46,465 nucleotides of DNA from Clostridia bacterium (GCA_900765095.1 CAAFRB010000099.1:1-46465); one strand, 5' to 3'. Shown: positions 1 to 9,270, counted from the stretch's first letter. Notes: a model not told the origin generated them from the sequence alone. Numbers and translations are program-made.

Positions 1-2436
1 ACAAAAGTTGATTCGAAAAAAGAGACAGGAACAACAGGAGAACAAGTAAGTATAGATACAAGCAGAACGTTTACAGGATTCACATTTGACAATGATAACG
101 AAAACAACGTATTACAAGGTAAAGTAGCAGGAAATGGAAGCCTAGTACTAAAAGCATATTATACAAGAAATAGTTATAAATTGACATTAGTTGCAGGAGA
201 TAATATAGCAAGTGTGTCAGGAGATAATATAGCAGCGGGTGTAAGAGTTGAAGGCACATATAAATACGGACAAGATGTTGATATATCTGCAGTGTTAGAA
301 GAAATTGATGGTTATACAGTAACATTTGATAAATGGAAAGCAAATGGTGGCAATGATGTAGATGGACAAAATACAACAATTACAATGCCAGCAAGTGATT
401 TAACACTTACAGCTATTGCAAAAAAAACAGAGAAAGACCCAAAAGTTACGATTGATATAGTAGCCGACTATCCAAACAACAATAGACAAGCAGAACCAGG
501 AGATACAATTAAATATGTAGCAACTATAGAAAATGAAGAATCACATGAAATTAAAGTAAAAATTGACGTTGATTCTGATGCGGCAGACACAATTGATTCT
601 ATAATAGTTTATGACAAAGACGGAAACCTAGTTAAGAGATACGACAACTTAGATGAAGAAATTGTTATTCCAGCAGGTGGAAATGTAAAGATATCTTATA
701 GTTCGGTTGTACCTAAAGATTGTCCAGTTAACGAAGACAAATTTACTTCAACTGTAACAGTTTCAACAGTGGCAGGAAGTTTAATTAAGAAAAAAACAAA
801 GAGCAATTTTATAGAAAAATCATCTGATGTATTAGATGCAACACAAAAAGATAAGAATGTAATTTTAATATTGGATTTATCAGGTAGTATGGATGAAAAT
901 ACAAAAGATGGAAGAACAACTAAGATTGCAGCTTTGCGTACAGCAGCTCAACAATTCGTTGACAAACTATATGCTAGTTCAAAAGAGACAAATACAAGAG
1001 TTACTCTAAATGTAATCGGTATTGGTGAAGCCCACGATGTATATGGACCTTTAGGAATAATAAAATATTATACGTCACCAAGTAAGAAAAATGGTAATGG
1101 AACACCAGTGCTTTTAGATGACAGATATGATGGTTGTGACGCATATTTGATCGGAAGTTATATTAATACAAACCAAGGTACATGGATAAGTTCAAACTTT
1201 ATAAAGAACAAGTTGAACCCAGAAGGTGGTACTAATATAGTCGGATCATTGAAATTAGCTAATGGAATAATGGATGGAACATATGGCAAGGCTAATGGAA
1301 TTAATGATTATATCAAAGGTGCAGACAACTACGTTGTTATATTAACAGATGGTGCTAATGGGCCAAGTGCTAACAAGCCAATATCTAAAGATACCGACGG
1401 CTTAAAATATTCTGAAGCATTAAGAAATTCAGATGCAGGAATATATGCTATATACTTTGAAGGCAATAAAAGTGCTGATAATAAAAAAGGTGAAGCTGAC
1501 TTAAATACTATACTAAATGGTGAATATCCACTTTACGAAGCTAGTAGTTCAGATTCTTTAAATATGGCTTTTGATTCTATTGCAAGTAGCATTAACAAAG
1601 TTCAAAGTGATGAAGGTAAAATTACTGTAGTGCTACCAGATGACGGAAAATATTTTCCGATTATAGTTACTCATATCGTAAATGGAAAAGAGGAAGAATT
1701 GTTCAAAGTAACTAAGAAATCAGAACTTGAAGACAAAAAAATGAAAGTTACTTCTGATGGAAAATCATTAGAATGGGATTTAACAGGAACAGATTATTCT
1801 GAACTTGAAGGTTTGAAATTGAAATTAACTTTAGGTGCTAATGCAACAGATGGCGAAGAAACACAAAGTACACTTGAATTACTTCTAACTGAAAGTGGCG
1901 ATTTATCTAGTGTTACACTAGTAGTTAATACTGAAAATGAAGAAAATATTTCTGAAGATTCTGATGTAGAAAAAGATGATGAGATTGTTTCTTCTGGAGA
2001 TGTAAAAGTTGAGGAAGAGCCAAAGGTTGAAGAGAAAAATGAAGAGCAACAAGAAGAACCTAAGACAGAAGAAAAGAATGAAGAGCAACAAGAAGAACCT
2101 AAGACAGAAGAAAAGAATGAAGAGCAACAAAAAGAACCAAAAGCAGAAGAAAAGAATGAAGAGCAACAAAAAGAACCTAAGACAGAAGAAAAGAATGAAG
2201 AGCAACAAGAAGAACCTAAGACAGAAGAAAAGAATGAAGAACAACAAGAAGAACCAAAAGTAGAAGAAAAGAATGAAGAGCAACAAGAGAAACCAAAAGT
2301 AGAAGAAAAAAACGAACAACAACAAGAAATTAAAATCGAAGAAGAAAAGAAAGATGAAATAATTGCTGTTGAACCTCAAGTACCAAGCACAGAGCCACAA
2401 AAAACTTCTACAGATAAAGATGACGAACAAGAATAA
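1..2436 (+). CDS. Surface-type VWA-domain protein with acidic repeat tail (5' partial)
   Basis: The frame is open from base 1, so the N-terminus lies outside the window; 811 residues are visible. Residues 1-60 and about 75-140 resemble the beta-rich InlB-B/bacterial-repeat modules of Gram-positive surface proteins. A stretch at about 150-270 looks like a DUF11-type cell-surface module. A von Willebrand factor A domain spans about 281-525: it has the MIDAS motif DLSGS (Asp292), a later GGTN segment that could supply the MIDAS Thr, and VVILTDGA. From about 675 the chain becomes a run of 13-residue acidic units (EEKNEEQQEEPKT type) and ends in DKDDEQE. No LPXTG motif or C-terminal membrane helix is present, so wall attachment, if any, must come from the missing N-terminal part. 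Likely role: adhesion or matrix binding through a metal-dependent VWA fold (inference). A hairpin terminator follows at once. Confidence 0.85.
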   Translation, partial: TKVDSKKETGTTGEQVSIDTSRTFTGFTFDNDNENNVLQGKVAGNGSLVLKAYYTRNSYKLTLVAGDNIASVSGDNIAAGVRVEGTYKYGQDVDISAVLEEIDGYTVTFDKWKANGGNDVDGQNTTITMPASDLTLTAIAKKTEKDPKVTIDIVADYPNNNRQAEPGDTIKYVATIENEESHEIKVKIDVDSDAADTIDSIIVYDKDGNLVKRYDNLDEEIVIPAGGNVKISYSSVVPKDCPVNEDKFTSTVTVSTVAGSLIKKKTKSNFIEKSSDVLDATQKDKNVILILDLSGSMDENTKDGRTTKIAALRTAAQQFVDKLYASSKETNTRVTLNVIGIGEAHDVYGPLGIIKYYTSPSKKNGNGTPVLLDDRYDGCDAYLIGSYINTNQGTWISSNFIKNKLNPEGGTNIVGSLKLANGIMDGTYGKANGINDYIKGADNYVVILTDGANGPSANKPISKDTDGLKYSEALRNSDAGIYAIYFEGNKSADNKKGEADLNTILNGEYPLYEASSSDSLNMAFDSIASSINKVQSDEGKITVVLPDDGKYFPIIVTHIVNGKEEELFKVTKKSELEDKKMKVTSDGKSLEWDLTGTDYSELEGLKLKLTLGANATDGEETQSTLELLLTESGDLSSVTLVVNTENEENISEDSDVEKDDEIVSSGDVKVEEEPKVEEKNEEQQEEPKTEEKNEEQQEEPKTEEKNEEQQKEPKAEEKNEEQQKEPKTEEKNEEQQEEPKTEEKNEEQQEEPKVEEKNEEQQEKPKVEEKNEQQQEIKIEEEKKDEIIAVEPQVPSTEPQKTSTDKDDEQE
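2029..2330 (+). repeat. 39-bp in-frame tandem repeat encoding acidic tail
   Basis: About eight imperfect 39-base units encode EEKNEEQQEEPKT and variants (E/K, T/A/V changes). The array keeps the reading frame, so slippage would change tail length without breaking the protein. Confidence 0.9.
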
Positions 2437-2448
2437 ATAAATTCCAAA

Positions 2449-2477
2449 AACGAGGAGAGAAATCTTCTCGTTTTTTA
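2449..2477 (+). terminator. Terminator of the VWA gene
   Basis: The arms AACGAGGAGA and TCTTCTCGTT pair with one G-U and are followed by TTTTTT. The T-tract runs directly into the left arm of dispersed repeat A. Confidence 0.85.
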
Positions 2478-2550
2478 TACAATAGGAAAGCAACAACTTT
2501 GCAACTTATTATCTATTAATTTTCATTCTTTCTTGCAATAGAAAAGTAAC
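2471..2550. repeat. Dispersed palindromic repeat A, copy 1 (degenerate right arm)
   Basis: The left arm TTTTTATACAATAGG matches the copies at 4634 and 42786. The interior shares the AACAA..TTTGCAAC pattern. The right arm is mutated (CTTTCTTGCAATAGAAAAG). Confidence 0.6.
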
Positions 2551-2669
2551 AAATTTTGTTTAATGTAAATAAAAATATTTTAATTTTGATTATATTTGAT
2601 ATAATAATTGCAGATTGATTTTGCGACTTCTTAAATCAAATCACGTAAAATACAAAGGAGGAAAATATC

Positions 2670-4616
2670 TTGAAGAGAATAACAGCAGCACTAATAGTAA
2701 TAATAATTTTGTTGGTAATATCAAATATTTATTTTATGACACATGATGCAATTGATTTTAAGCTAAACATCAATAATAATGCGTCGTCAGGTGAGTATGA
2801 ATCTGGTGATTCTGGCGATATTAAGTTGCCTGAAGGTGTAGTCAAAGATGCACCAAATAGTTCAGGAGAAGTTGTTGTGAAGAAAGAACCAACTCTTGAT
2901 GAACTTGATAAAGAGAAAGAAGTATATAAAAGATATGACGTAATTGTTTTTGATGCTGAACCAGAAGGCATTGTTACTGCTATTTCTGCGGCAAGAAATG
3001 GTAAGAAGGTTTTACTTGTTGAAAAAAGAGATGGCCCTGGTGGCCTTATGACTTACGGTATGCTTAATACTATTGATATGAATACAGCAACAGACGGCAC
3101 TCTTTTGAGTCAAGGAATTTTCGAAGAGTTTTATAATAAGATTGGCAGAAGAGTTTCATTTGATGTTGAAAAGGCCAAAAAAGCTTTTGAAGAGATGATT
3201 GACGCAGAAAAAAATATAACAACTTTGTACAATGCTAAAGATATTAGAATTGGATCTGATGGAAGTAGGATTGAATATGCAATTATTGATGAACGTAAAT
3301 ACACAGCGTCTATGTATGTTGATTGCAATCAGGATGCTGATATAACAGTTGCTGCTGGCGGAAAGTATGTTGAAGGATGGGAAGATGTAAACGAAAAAAA
3401 TCGTTCTATGTCAGCTACTCTTGTTATAAAGATGGATGGCGTTGACTGGGATGCATGTTGTAAAGCTATAACTGCTGCAGGACGTGCAAACACTGGCTAT
3501 ACTGATGATAGTATTTGGGCTTTTGGAGATATAACTCAAAAATATGTTCCATCTCAACCTCATATACGTTTGAAAGGATTGAATATAGGCAGGCAGGATG
3601 ACGGCTCTGTTTTGATAAATTCATTGCAGATTATCAATGCGGATATGCTTGATGCAAAAGCTAAGGAAAAGGCTTATGATAAGTGCGTTAAAGAAGCTGA
3701 AGAGGTTGCAAAGTTTATTGCTAAAAATGTACCAGGTTTTAAAAATGCTAAACTTGTTGGTGTTGCACCAGAATTGTACGTTAGGGAAACAAGACATATA
3801 GTGGGTGAGCATATATTGACTGTAAAGGAGATGCTTGAGTCTACTTATTCGTATAGTGCCATAGCAATGGCCTCGTATCCAATAGACGTACAGACAACTA
3901 GTATATATGACTGGGGATATATCATTGGTAATCCAAATGAATATTATATTCCAATGGCTACTATAGTTCCAAAAGGTTTTAAAAACTTGATGACTATTGG
4001 ACGTTCTGGTTCTTATACTTCGATTGCGGCAGGTTCTGCACGTGTTATTCCAACGGGAATGACTCTTGGACAATCTGCTGGTATAATGGCTGCAGTTTGC
4101 ATAGACCAAGATATTGATTTGCAAGATATGATAAATGATTATACTCGTAGACGTGAAGTTAAGAGTAGAATGTCTTTACAGGGTGTGTATATAGATGATG
4201 AATCAAAACCAGTAGTAAATAAGAGTGAAACGTATTATAACTTTATAATTGAAATGTGTGAGTTAGGAATATTGAGTTTAGGATATGATAATCAGTTTGA
4301 TGCTAATAAATCTGTTACAGAAAGAGAGTTTATCGTGTTGATGAACACTTATCTAAAGAGAAACTTCGTAAATGAAGATTTTTGGAATATGGAACATATT
4401 AATTTGTTAGATACTAAAGAAGAGCCAATTACTCCAAATCGTGCCAAGGAGATTATGTATGATATAACTACTTATAACATTAAGGATGAAAATATGAGAG
4501 AAAAAGTCGAAGATTTTATCGAGAAAGTTGCACCTGTTGGAAACGAACAGCTCAACTTAGTTAGAGTTTACGAAATCTTGAGATATTTAAAAGATTTTTT
4601 GAAAGGAAATAGTTAA
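2670..4616 (+). CDS. Membrane-anchored FAD-dependent oxidoreductase with SLH-like C-terminus
   Basis: The start is TTG, placed by AAGGAGG eight bases upstream. Residues 3-22 form one hydrophobic helix (signal anchor), followed by a low-complexity Ser/Gly/Glu linker to about residue 88, so the catalytic part should lie outside the membrane. Residues 89-125 form a Rossmann FAD-binding region (YDVIVFDAEPEGIVTAISAAR, VLLVEKRDGPGG) in the EPEG form seen in the FAD_oxidored (pfam12831) group rather than the classic GxGxxG. A later block with GRSGSYTSIAAGSARV and GQSAGIMAA fits the rest of that fold. Residues about 520-566 (LGILSLGY..F.....VTEREFIVLM) resemble one SLH module, which could hold the enzyme to the cell wall. 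The substrate is unknown. It stands alone between the VWA gene and a minus-strand patatin gene. Confidence 0.8.
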   Translation: MKRITAALIVIIILLVISNIYFMTHDAIDFKLNINNNASSGEYESGDSGDIKLPEGVVKDAPNSSGEVVVKKEPTLDELDKEKEVYKRYDVIVFDAEPEGIVTAISAARNGKKVLLVEKRDGPGGLMTYGMLNTIDMNTATDGTLLSQGIFEEFYNKIGRRVSFDVEKAKKAFEEMIDAEKNITTLYNAKDIRIGSDGSRIEYAIIDERKYTASMYVDCNQDADITVAAGGKYVEGWEDVNEKNRSMSATLVIKMDGVDWDACCKAITAAGRANTGYTDDSIWAFGDITQKYVPSQPHIRLKGLNIGRQDDGSVLINSLQIINADMLDAKAKEKAYDKCVKEAEEVAKFIAKNVPGFKNAKLVGVAPELYVRETRHIVGEHILTVKEMLESTYSYSAIAMASYPIDVQTTSIYDWGYIIGNPNEYYIPMATIVPKGFKNLMTIGRSGSYTSIAAGSARVIPTGMTLGQSAGIMAAVCIDQDIDLQDMINDYTRRREVKSRMSLQGVYIDDESKPVVNKSETYYNFIIEMCELGILSLGYDNQFDANKSVTEREFIVLMNTYLKRNFVNEDFWNMEHINLLDTKEEPITPNRAKEIMYDITTYNIKDENMREKVEDFIEKVAPVGNEQLNLVRVYEILRYLKDFLKGNS

Positions 4617-4633
4617 TACATTATTTGAGTGTG

Positions 4634-4711
4634 GTTTTTATACAATAGGGGATTTTGCAAGTTTTACAATTTGATATGCACCTATTGTATAAAAACTTTT
4701 AATTTATGCGG
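4634..4711. repeat. Dispersed palindromic repeat A, copy 2 (perfect 16-bp arms)
   Basis: GTTTTTATACAATAGG at 4634-4649 is the exact reverse complement of CCTATTGTATAAAAAC at 4681-4696. The flank TTTTAATTTATGCGG is shared with the copy at 42786. It begins 18 bases after the oxidoreductase stop and may itself act as a transcript-end hairpin. Confidence 0.85.
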
Positions 4712-4804
4712 AAAATCCAGTTCTTTTTAATTTAAACTTAGTGCCCGAAGAATTTCCTTTTTAGCAACGCTTTGAAGCTTTCATCTTAATAAAGATAGGC
4801 AATT

Positions 4805-5659
4805 TTAAGAAATTTCATTTTTAATCTTCTTGCAGAATTCGCAGGCTGTTTTGTAGCCTATTTGATACAATTCGTCTACTTTGCTATATTCTAGCAGGCT
4901 TATGTCATTTGTTTTAATCTCTATTATTTCGCCACCGCCTTTTAGCTCGTAGTCTTTAAGTTCACTATTTAGATAGCTCATTGAACAGTCGATTACGTTT
5001 ATTAAGTTTTTGCAACAATTTTTCTTTGTTGCATCTTTGAATGTTATACATATTGTTTTGTCTGCACCTTCTAGTCTTAAAACTTCCCAAGGTGTGTTTT
5101 CTCTTATGCCACCATCTACAAATGTACATCCATTCCATTTTACAGGTGTGAAAACACCAGGATAGCTGCAACTTGCACGTACGGCTGTTGAAATATCTAT
5201 ATTGTCTACGAGTTTAAAATCTTTGTACGTTGTCGATTTTTGATTATTGAAAATATATGTATTACCACTACCTAGATTTACACTTGAAATATAAAGTGGA
5301 AATGTTATATCTTTTATGTTGTGTATATTTCTTTTAGCACATTCTTTTCTTATGTTATTCTCAAGTGATTTACCTTTTGTTAGGCCATTTATAGTGATTC
5401 CTGAACCTGTTAATATACCGAAGATTAGTTTTATAACATTTGATATATCAACGTATTTTATGTCTTTTGCGTATTTTTTAAAGAACTTATAGATTTCATC
5501 TGGTGAAAATCCAGCAGCATACAATGTTGCCACAATACTACCAGAGGAGGCACCCGAAATCATACCTATATTTATTTTATTTTCTTTAAATGCCTGCAAT
5601 ACGCCTATATGTGCTGCACCTTTGATACCGCCACCAGATAAAGCAACTCCTACTTTCAT
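4805..5659 (-). CDS. Patatin-like phospholipase
   Basis: This is a 284-residue single-domain patatin. The oxyanion loop is GGGIKG (residues 9-14), the nucleophile elbow is GASSG (Ser38) and the catalytic Asp lies in DGGIRENTPW (about 182), so the Ser-Asp dyad is complete. Members of the family hydrolyse acyl esters of phospholipids or other lipids. No signal peptide or membrane helix is seen, so it is probably cytosolic. The start ATG is preceded by TAAAGGAG. The gene is divergent from the Suf-like pair and convergent with the FAD oxidoreductase. The physiological substrate cannot be read from the sequence. Confidence 0.9.
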   Translation of the reverse strand: MKVGVALSGGGIKGAAHIGVLQAFKENKINIGMISGASSGSIVATLYAAGFSPDEIYKFFKKYAKDIKYVDISNVIKLIFGILTGSGITINGLTKGKSLENNIRKECAKRNIHNIKDITFPLYISSVNLGSGNTYIFNNQKSTTYKDFKLVDNIDISTAVRASCSYPGVFTPVKWNGCTFVDGGIRENTPWEVLRLEGADKTICITFKDATKKNCCKNLINVIDCSMSYLNSELKDYELKGGGEIIEIKTNDISLLEYSKVDELYQIGYKTACEFCKKIKNEIS

Positions 5660-5763
5660 GTTTTTATCACTCCTTTAGATATTATATGAAAATATCTAAA
5701 ATATGGTGTTTTTTCTTAGTATTTGTGATAAAATAACTCATATTAATGTAAGTAGGAGGAAGT

Positions 5764-6465
5764 ATGTTAGAACTAAAGAATGTTTGTTTTAAAAGAGATG
5801 ATAAACAAATCTTAAATAATATAAGTATAGAACTACCAAGTGGCAAATTTGTTGTTGTTACTGGCCCGAATGGATCTGGGAAATCAACTCTTGCTAAGAT
5901 AATTATGGGAATAGAAAAGCCGGATACAGGTAGCATTATTTTTGATGGTGAAGATATTACAAACTTATCTATCGATGAAAGGGCAAGGAAGGGAATCGGA
6001 TTTGCTTTTCAGCAAGTTGTTAAGTTTAAGGGAATAACAGTTTATGACTTGATTAGACTTTCTGCAGGTAAGAAGGTTACAAAGAATGAAGCTTGTGCAA
6101 TATTATCTACAGTTGGTCTTTGTGCCAAAGAATATATAGATAGAGAAGTAAACGGCTCTTTGTCTGGTGGTGAGCTTAAAAGAATTGAGATTGCTACAGT
6201 TGCTATAAGAAAAAATAAACTTATTATTTTTGATGAACCTGAAGCTGGTATAGATCTTTGGAGTTTTGAAAATTTGATTGAAGTTTTTGAGAGTCTAAGA
6301 GATAAGAATAAGGAGAGTACAACATTAATAATTTCACATCAAGAGAGAATTCTTAATATAGCTGACACTATAGTGCTATTAAAAGATGGTATGATAGCAA
6401 GTGTTGGAAGTAAAGACGATGTAAAAAATGTTTTAACTTCAGATAAACATTGTTGCAAAATGTAG
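5764..6465 (+). CDS. sufC: SufC-like Fe-S assembly ATPase (SmsC type)
   Basis: This is an ABC-type ATPase of 233 residues. Walker A is GPNGSGKST (about 34-42), the signature is LSGGELKR (about 136) and Walker B is IIFDEPEAGID (about 154), followed by a switch His in ISHQ. The DEPEAGID form is typical of SufC. It is followed nine bases later by a single SufB/D-type scaffold gene. No sufS, sufU or second sufB/D gene is adjacent, which matches the two-gene minimal Suf-like (SMS) systems of anaerobes. The expected role is ATP-driven Fe-S cluster assembly with the next gene product. An AGGAGG site precedes ATG. Confidence 0.85.
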   Translation: MLELKNVCFKRDDKQILNNISIELPSGKFVVVTGPNGSGKSTLAKIIMGIEKPDTGSIIFDGEDITNLSIDERARKGIGFAFQQVVKFKGITVYDLIRLSAGKKVTKNEACAILSTVGLCAKEYIDREVNGSLSGGELKRIEIATVAIRKNKLIIFDEPEAGIDLWSFENLIEVFESLRDKNKESTTLIISHQERILNIADTIVLLKDGMIASVGSKDDVKNVLTSDKHCCKM

Positions 6466-6474
6466 GAGGTTATA

Positions 6475-7389
6475 ATGAATAGTATTGAAAGCGGATTGTT
6501 AAAAGAGGTTGCTGGTTCTGATACTTTTGAAGGAGCATATAATATTAGAAAAGATGGTCAGGGCGTTGAGAGAAAAGTTACTGAAAATATTAATATTATT
6601 ACTAAAAGTGACAAGTCGGGAATAGATATATATGTGAAAGAAAATACCAAGAATGAATTTGTTCACATACCTGTAATTATTACACAGAGCGGACTTACAG
6701 ATGTTGTTTATAATGATTTTTATATTGGAAAAAACGCAAAAGTTTTTATAATAGCTGGTTGTGGAATTCATAATGATCATCACAAGGATTCAACACATAA
6801 CGGAATTCATAGATTCTTTTTGGAAGAAGGTGCTTACGTTAAATATGTTGAAAAGCATTATGGAGAAGGCGATGGAGATGGAAAGAAAATTTTAAATCCT
6901 GTCACAGAAGTTTATTTAAAAGATGGCAGTGTGCTTGAAATGGATTCTGTACAAATTAAAGGCGTTGATTCTACTGATAGAGTTACAAAAGGTGAGCTTG
7001 GGGCTAATACTAATTTAATTGTTACTGAAAAAATAATGACACATGGAAATCAATATGCAAAGACGACTTTTGATGTTACATTGAATGGTGAAAATTCTAG
7101 TACACATGTTACATCACGTTCTGTTGCTGTTGATAATTCTAAGCAAAAGTTTATATCGAAAGTATATGGAAATTCAAAATGCTTTGCACACGTTGAATGT
7201 GATGCAATTATAAAAGACAATGCTTCTGTTTCTGCAACACCCGAGGTAAATGCTAATAATGTTGATGCAAACTTGATTCATGAAGCAGCTATAGGAAAGA
7301 TTGCTGGAGAACAACTTATAAAGCTTATGACACTAGGCTTGACAGAAAAAGAAGCAGAGGAAGAAATAATAAAAGGATTTTTGAAGTAG
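6475..7389 (+). CDS. sufB: SufB/SufD-family Fe-S scaffold protein (SmsB type)
   Basis: At 304 residues this is much shorter than classic SufB (about 470). The C-terminal half carries the SufBD beta-helix signature, including MTHGNQYAKTTFDVTLNG, SKQKFISKVYGNS and the ending NNVDANLIHEAAIGKIAGEQL. The His/Asp-rich GCGIHNDHHKDSTHNG stretch (about residues 98-113) is a plausible metal-binding region. It is translated directly after the ATPase gene (TAGGAGGT overlaps the upstream stop), so the two products should form the complex. In the minimal systems one scaffold protein replaces the SufB-SufD heterodimer. The assignment is firm at family level; the SMS subtype is inferred from length and gene content. 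Confidence 0.85.
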   Translation: MNSIESGLLKEVAGSDTFEGAYNIRKDGQGVERKVTENINIITKSDKSGIDIYVKENTKNEFVHIPVIITQSGLTDVVYNDFYIGKNAKVFIIAGCGIHNDHHKDSTHNGIHRFFLEEGAYVKYVEKHYGEGDGDGKKILNPVTEVYLKDGSVLEMDSVQIKGVDSTDRVTKGELGANTNLIVTEKIMTHGNQYAKTTFDVTLNGENSSTHVTSRSVAVDNSKQKFISKVYGNSKCFAHVECDAIIKDNASVSATPEVNANNVDANLIHEAAIGKIAGEQLIKLMTLGLTEKEAEEEIIKGFLK

Positions 7390-7424
7390 AAGTTTATACT
7401 ATATAATGTTGGGAGGCTGTGCTT

Positions 7425-8297
7425 TTGAAAATGAGTGCAGATAGGAAAAGCAATGTGATAGCAAGGGTTGGCTTAGTTGGAATAATAGGAAATTTATTTT
7501 TATTTGTGATTAAAATAATTATCGCAATAGTGAGTAAAAGCCAGGCTATGCTTGCAGATAGCATAAATAGTGGAACAGATATACTCTCATCTCTTATGAC
7601 TTTGGTTGGTGGCAAGCTTGCTGCTGAAGCACCAGATAAAGGGCATAATTATGGTCATGCAAAAGCTGAGTATGTTTTTTCACTTATAATCAGTTTGATA
7701 ACGGGATATCTTGCAATAAAGATAGCTTGGGATGGTGCTGTTTCACTAATTGATAGAAACGTTTTTGAATTTTCGTGGTATTTAATATTAGTATGTGCCA
7801 TCACTATGATTACAAAATTCTTTTTGTATCTTTATACTCGCAAAGTTGGTAAAGAGAATGATGACATACTTATACTTACAAATGCACAAGACCACAAAAA
7901 TGATATATTAGTTACAGCTTCTGTTTTAGTCGGTGTTATTGTGGCCGTCTTTAAAATTTACTGGCTTGATGGAATTATTGCAATTTGCATAGCTACAAGG
8001 ATTTTTTATGTGGCAATAGACTTCTTTGTACAAAGTTATACAGTTTTAATTGATAGGTCTATGGATGATGTTGAAATAAAAGAAATAGAAAGCATAATTA
8101 AGACATATAAAAATATTGATCACATAGATAAGATAACTTCAAAATCAACAGGAAAGTCTTTTATTGTAATAGTGAAGGTTTCTGTTGATGGAAATATGAC
8201 CGTAAATGAAAGCCACCAAATCGCTGGAAAGTTAAAATCAGATATAATGAAATTAAAAAATGTGTATGATGTAGTGATACACATAAATCCAGTATAA
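7425..8297 (+). CDS. Cation diffusion facilitator (CDF) family transporter
   Basis: This is a CDF-type metal/proton antiporter of about 290 residues with a hydrophobic N-terminal part of about six helices and a cytosolic alpha/beta C-terminal domain. Metal-site motifs are visible: DSINSGTD in helix 2, HNYGHAKAE after it, and HKND in helix 5. Family members export Zn, Fe, Mn or Co; the metal cannot be assigned here. TTG at 7425 is chosen because GGGAGG lies eight bases upstream; GTG 7419 would be too close and ATG 7431 a little far. It lies 35 bases after the Suf-like pair, so iron export or balance is possible but unproven. Confidence 0.9.
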   Translation: MKMSADRKSNVIARVGLVGIIGNLFLFVIKIIIAIVSKSQAMLADSINSGTDILSSLMTLVGGKLAAEAPDKGHNYGHAKAEYVFSLIISLITGYLAIKIAWDGAVSLIDRNVFEFSWYLILVCAITMITKFFLYLYTRKVGKENDDILILTNAQDHKNDILVTASVLVGVIVAVFKIYWLDGIIAICIATRIFYVAIDFFVQSYTVLIDRSMDDVEIKEIESIIKTYKNIDHIDKITSKSTGKSFIVIVKVSVDGNMTVNESHQIAGKLKSDIMKLKNVYDVVIHINPV

Positions 8298-8332
8298 GTA
8301 AGTTGTATTTTGAAGTTGAAAGGAGCAATAAT

Positions 8333-8965
8333 ATGCGTAATAAAAAAATGATATTATGTTTGTTGGTTTTCATATTAATGCTTGCTATGGGAGCCGGCGT
8401 AATATATGTTAATGAAATGCTAAAGTATACATACAAAACAGTAAAAGTAAAAGACTATGGTTTGCAACTAAAGTACCCAAGAGCCTATGAGGATGTTGTG
8501 AAAAACACAAAAACAGATGTAGAACAAATTTCTAATCAAATAGAAGTAGTAGTTGAAGAATACGAAAAATCTGGTGATGTTTTGCTTGAGTTTACTGAAG
8601 AATTAATAAATACAAAGAGCAAAGTTTCAAACATTACTTTATTAATAGAGGGGATAAAAAAAGAAAAGAGTACAAAAACACTCGAACAAATATGCAAAGA
8701 TTACATAGTAATGTTTAAAGTTTTTAATTCTAATCCTACCATAAAGAGTTCTAAATATGAAGAGGTTGTCGTGGATGGAAAAAATGCTGGTAGGGTTGAA
8801 ATATATATAGAAGGAAAAGACGGAAAATCATGTCCTGGAATTATATCATATTTGTTTCCACTAAATGATAGAGAAATAACTATTACTTTCATGGGAACTG
8901 AAAAATTGTTTGCTAATAATAAGAATGAAATAAATAAAATAGTCGATAGTATAAAAATTAAATAA
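8333..8965 (+). CDS. Membrane-anchored protein of unknown function
   Basis: This is a 210-residue protein with a basic N-terminus and one hydrophobic helix at about residues 6-27, then a soluble region expected outside the cell. No cysteine sits at a lipobox position. The soluble part has the strand-rich layout of PsbP/DUF1795-like proteins (VKDYGLQLKYPRAYED near the start, REITITFMGTE near the end), but the match is weak and I do not assign a family. ATG 8333 follows AAAGGAG by seven bases. It may be cotranscribed with the CDF gene 35 bases upstream. Confidence 0.65.
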   Translation: MRNKKMILCLLVFILMLAMGAGVIYVNEMLKYTYKTVKVKDYGLQLKYPRAYEDVVKNTKTDVEQISNQIEVVVEEYEKSGDVLLEFTEELINTKSKVSNITLLIEGIKKEKSTKTLEQICKDYIVMFKVFNSNPTIKSSKYEEVVVDGKNAGRVEIYIEGKDGKSCPGIISYLFPLNDREITITFMGTEKLFANNKNEINKIVDSIKIK

Positions 8966-9270
8966 GAATTGCATAAATTTAGCATTCCTTTTACAAAAAG
9001 ACTACTCATAATTTTCTATATGTAAACAGTAAAAACATAATTGGTTTATTTAATTTTTAAAGTACCTGCAAACTATTGAAAATACTACAATTGAACATAA
9101 AAAATTGCCTAAAATTTTATCTAAATTTTTAGGCAATTTTTATTGTAAAAAAAAATCCTTGTGTTAAAATAGTAAATGAAATTATTTTTGAAACAAAAAT
9201 TACGAATGATAAATTTTTTGCGATAACCAAAGATGACATAGATAAAAAATACAAGGGGGTAGTAAGTAGG
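8966..9270. other. 305-base intergenic region before nrdD
   Basis: The first 130 bases show no gene. A strong hairpin lies at 9101-9140 (separate entry). Beyond it is AT-rich sequence with a possible -10 (TAAAAT at 9164) and the GGGGG ribosome site of nrdD. I see no NrdR box or riboswitch. Confidence 0.6.
9100..9142 (+). terminator. Hairpin terminator upstream of nrdD
   Basis: AAAATTGCCTAAAATTT pairs with AAATTTTTAGGCAATTTT, with T-runs on either strand, so it could stop transcription in both directions. Confidence 0.8.

Noticed and set aside
2026..2340. CRISPR-like tandem array in the tail of the VWA gene
   Set aside because: The 39-base units are contiguous, without spacers, and in frame, so this is a protein repeat.
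1918..2496. Long minus-strand open frame under the acidic repeats
   Set aside because: It is the complement of a biased repeat, giving a Phe/Leu-rich nonsense product with no ribosome site.
9142..9270. In-frame upstream extension of nrdD
   Set aside because: The frame is open back to 9142, but the residues do not match the NrdD N-terminus, and ATG 9271 begins a normal ATP cone.
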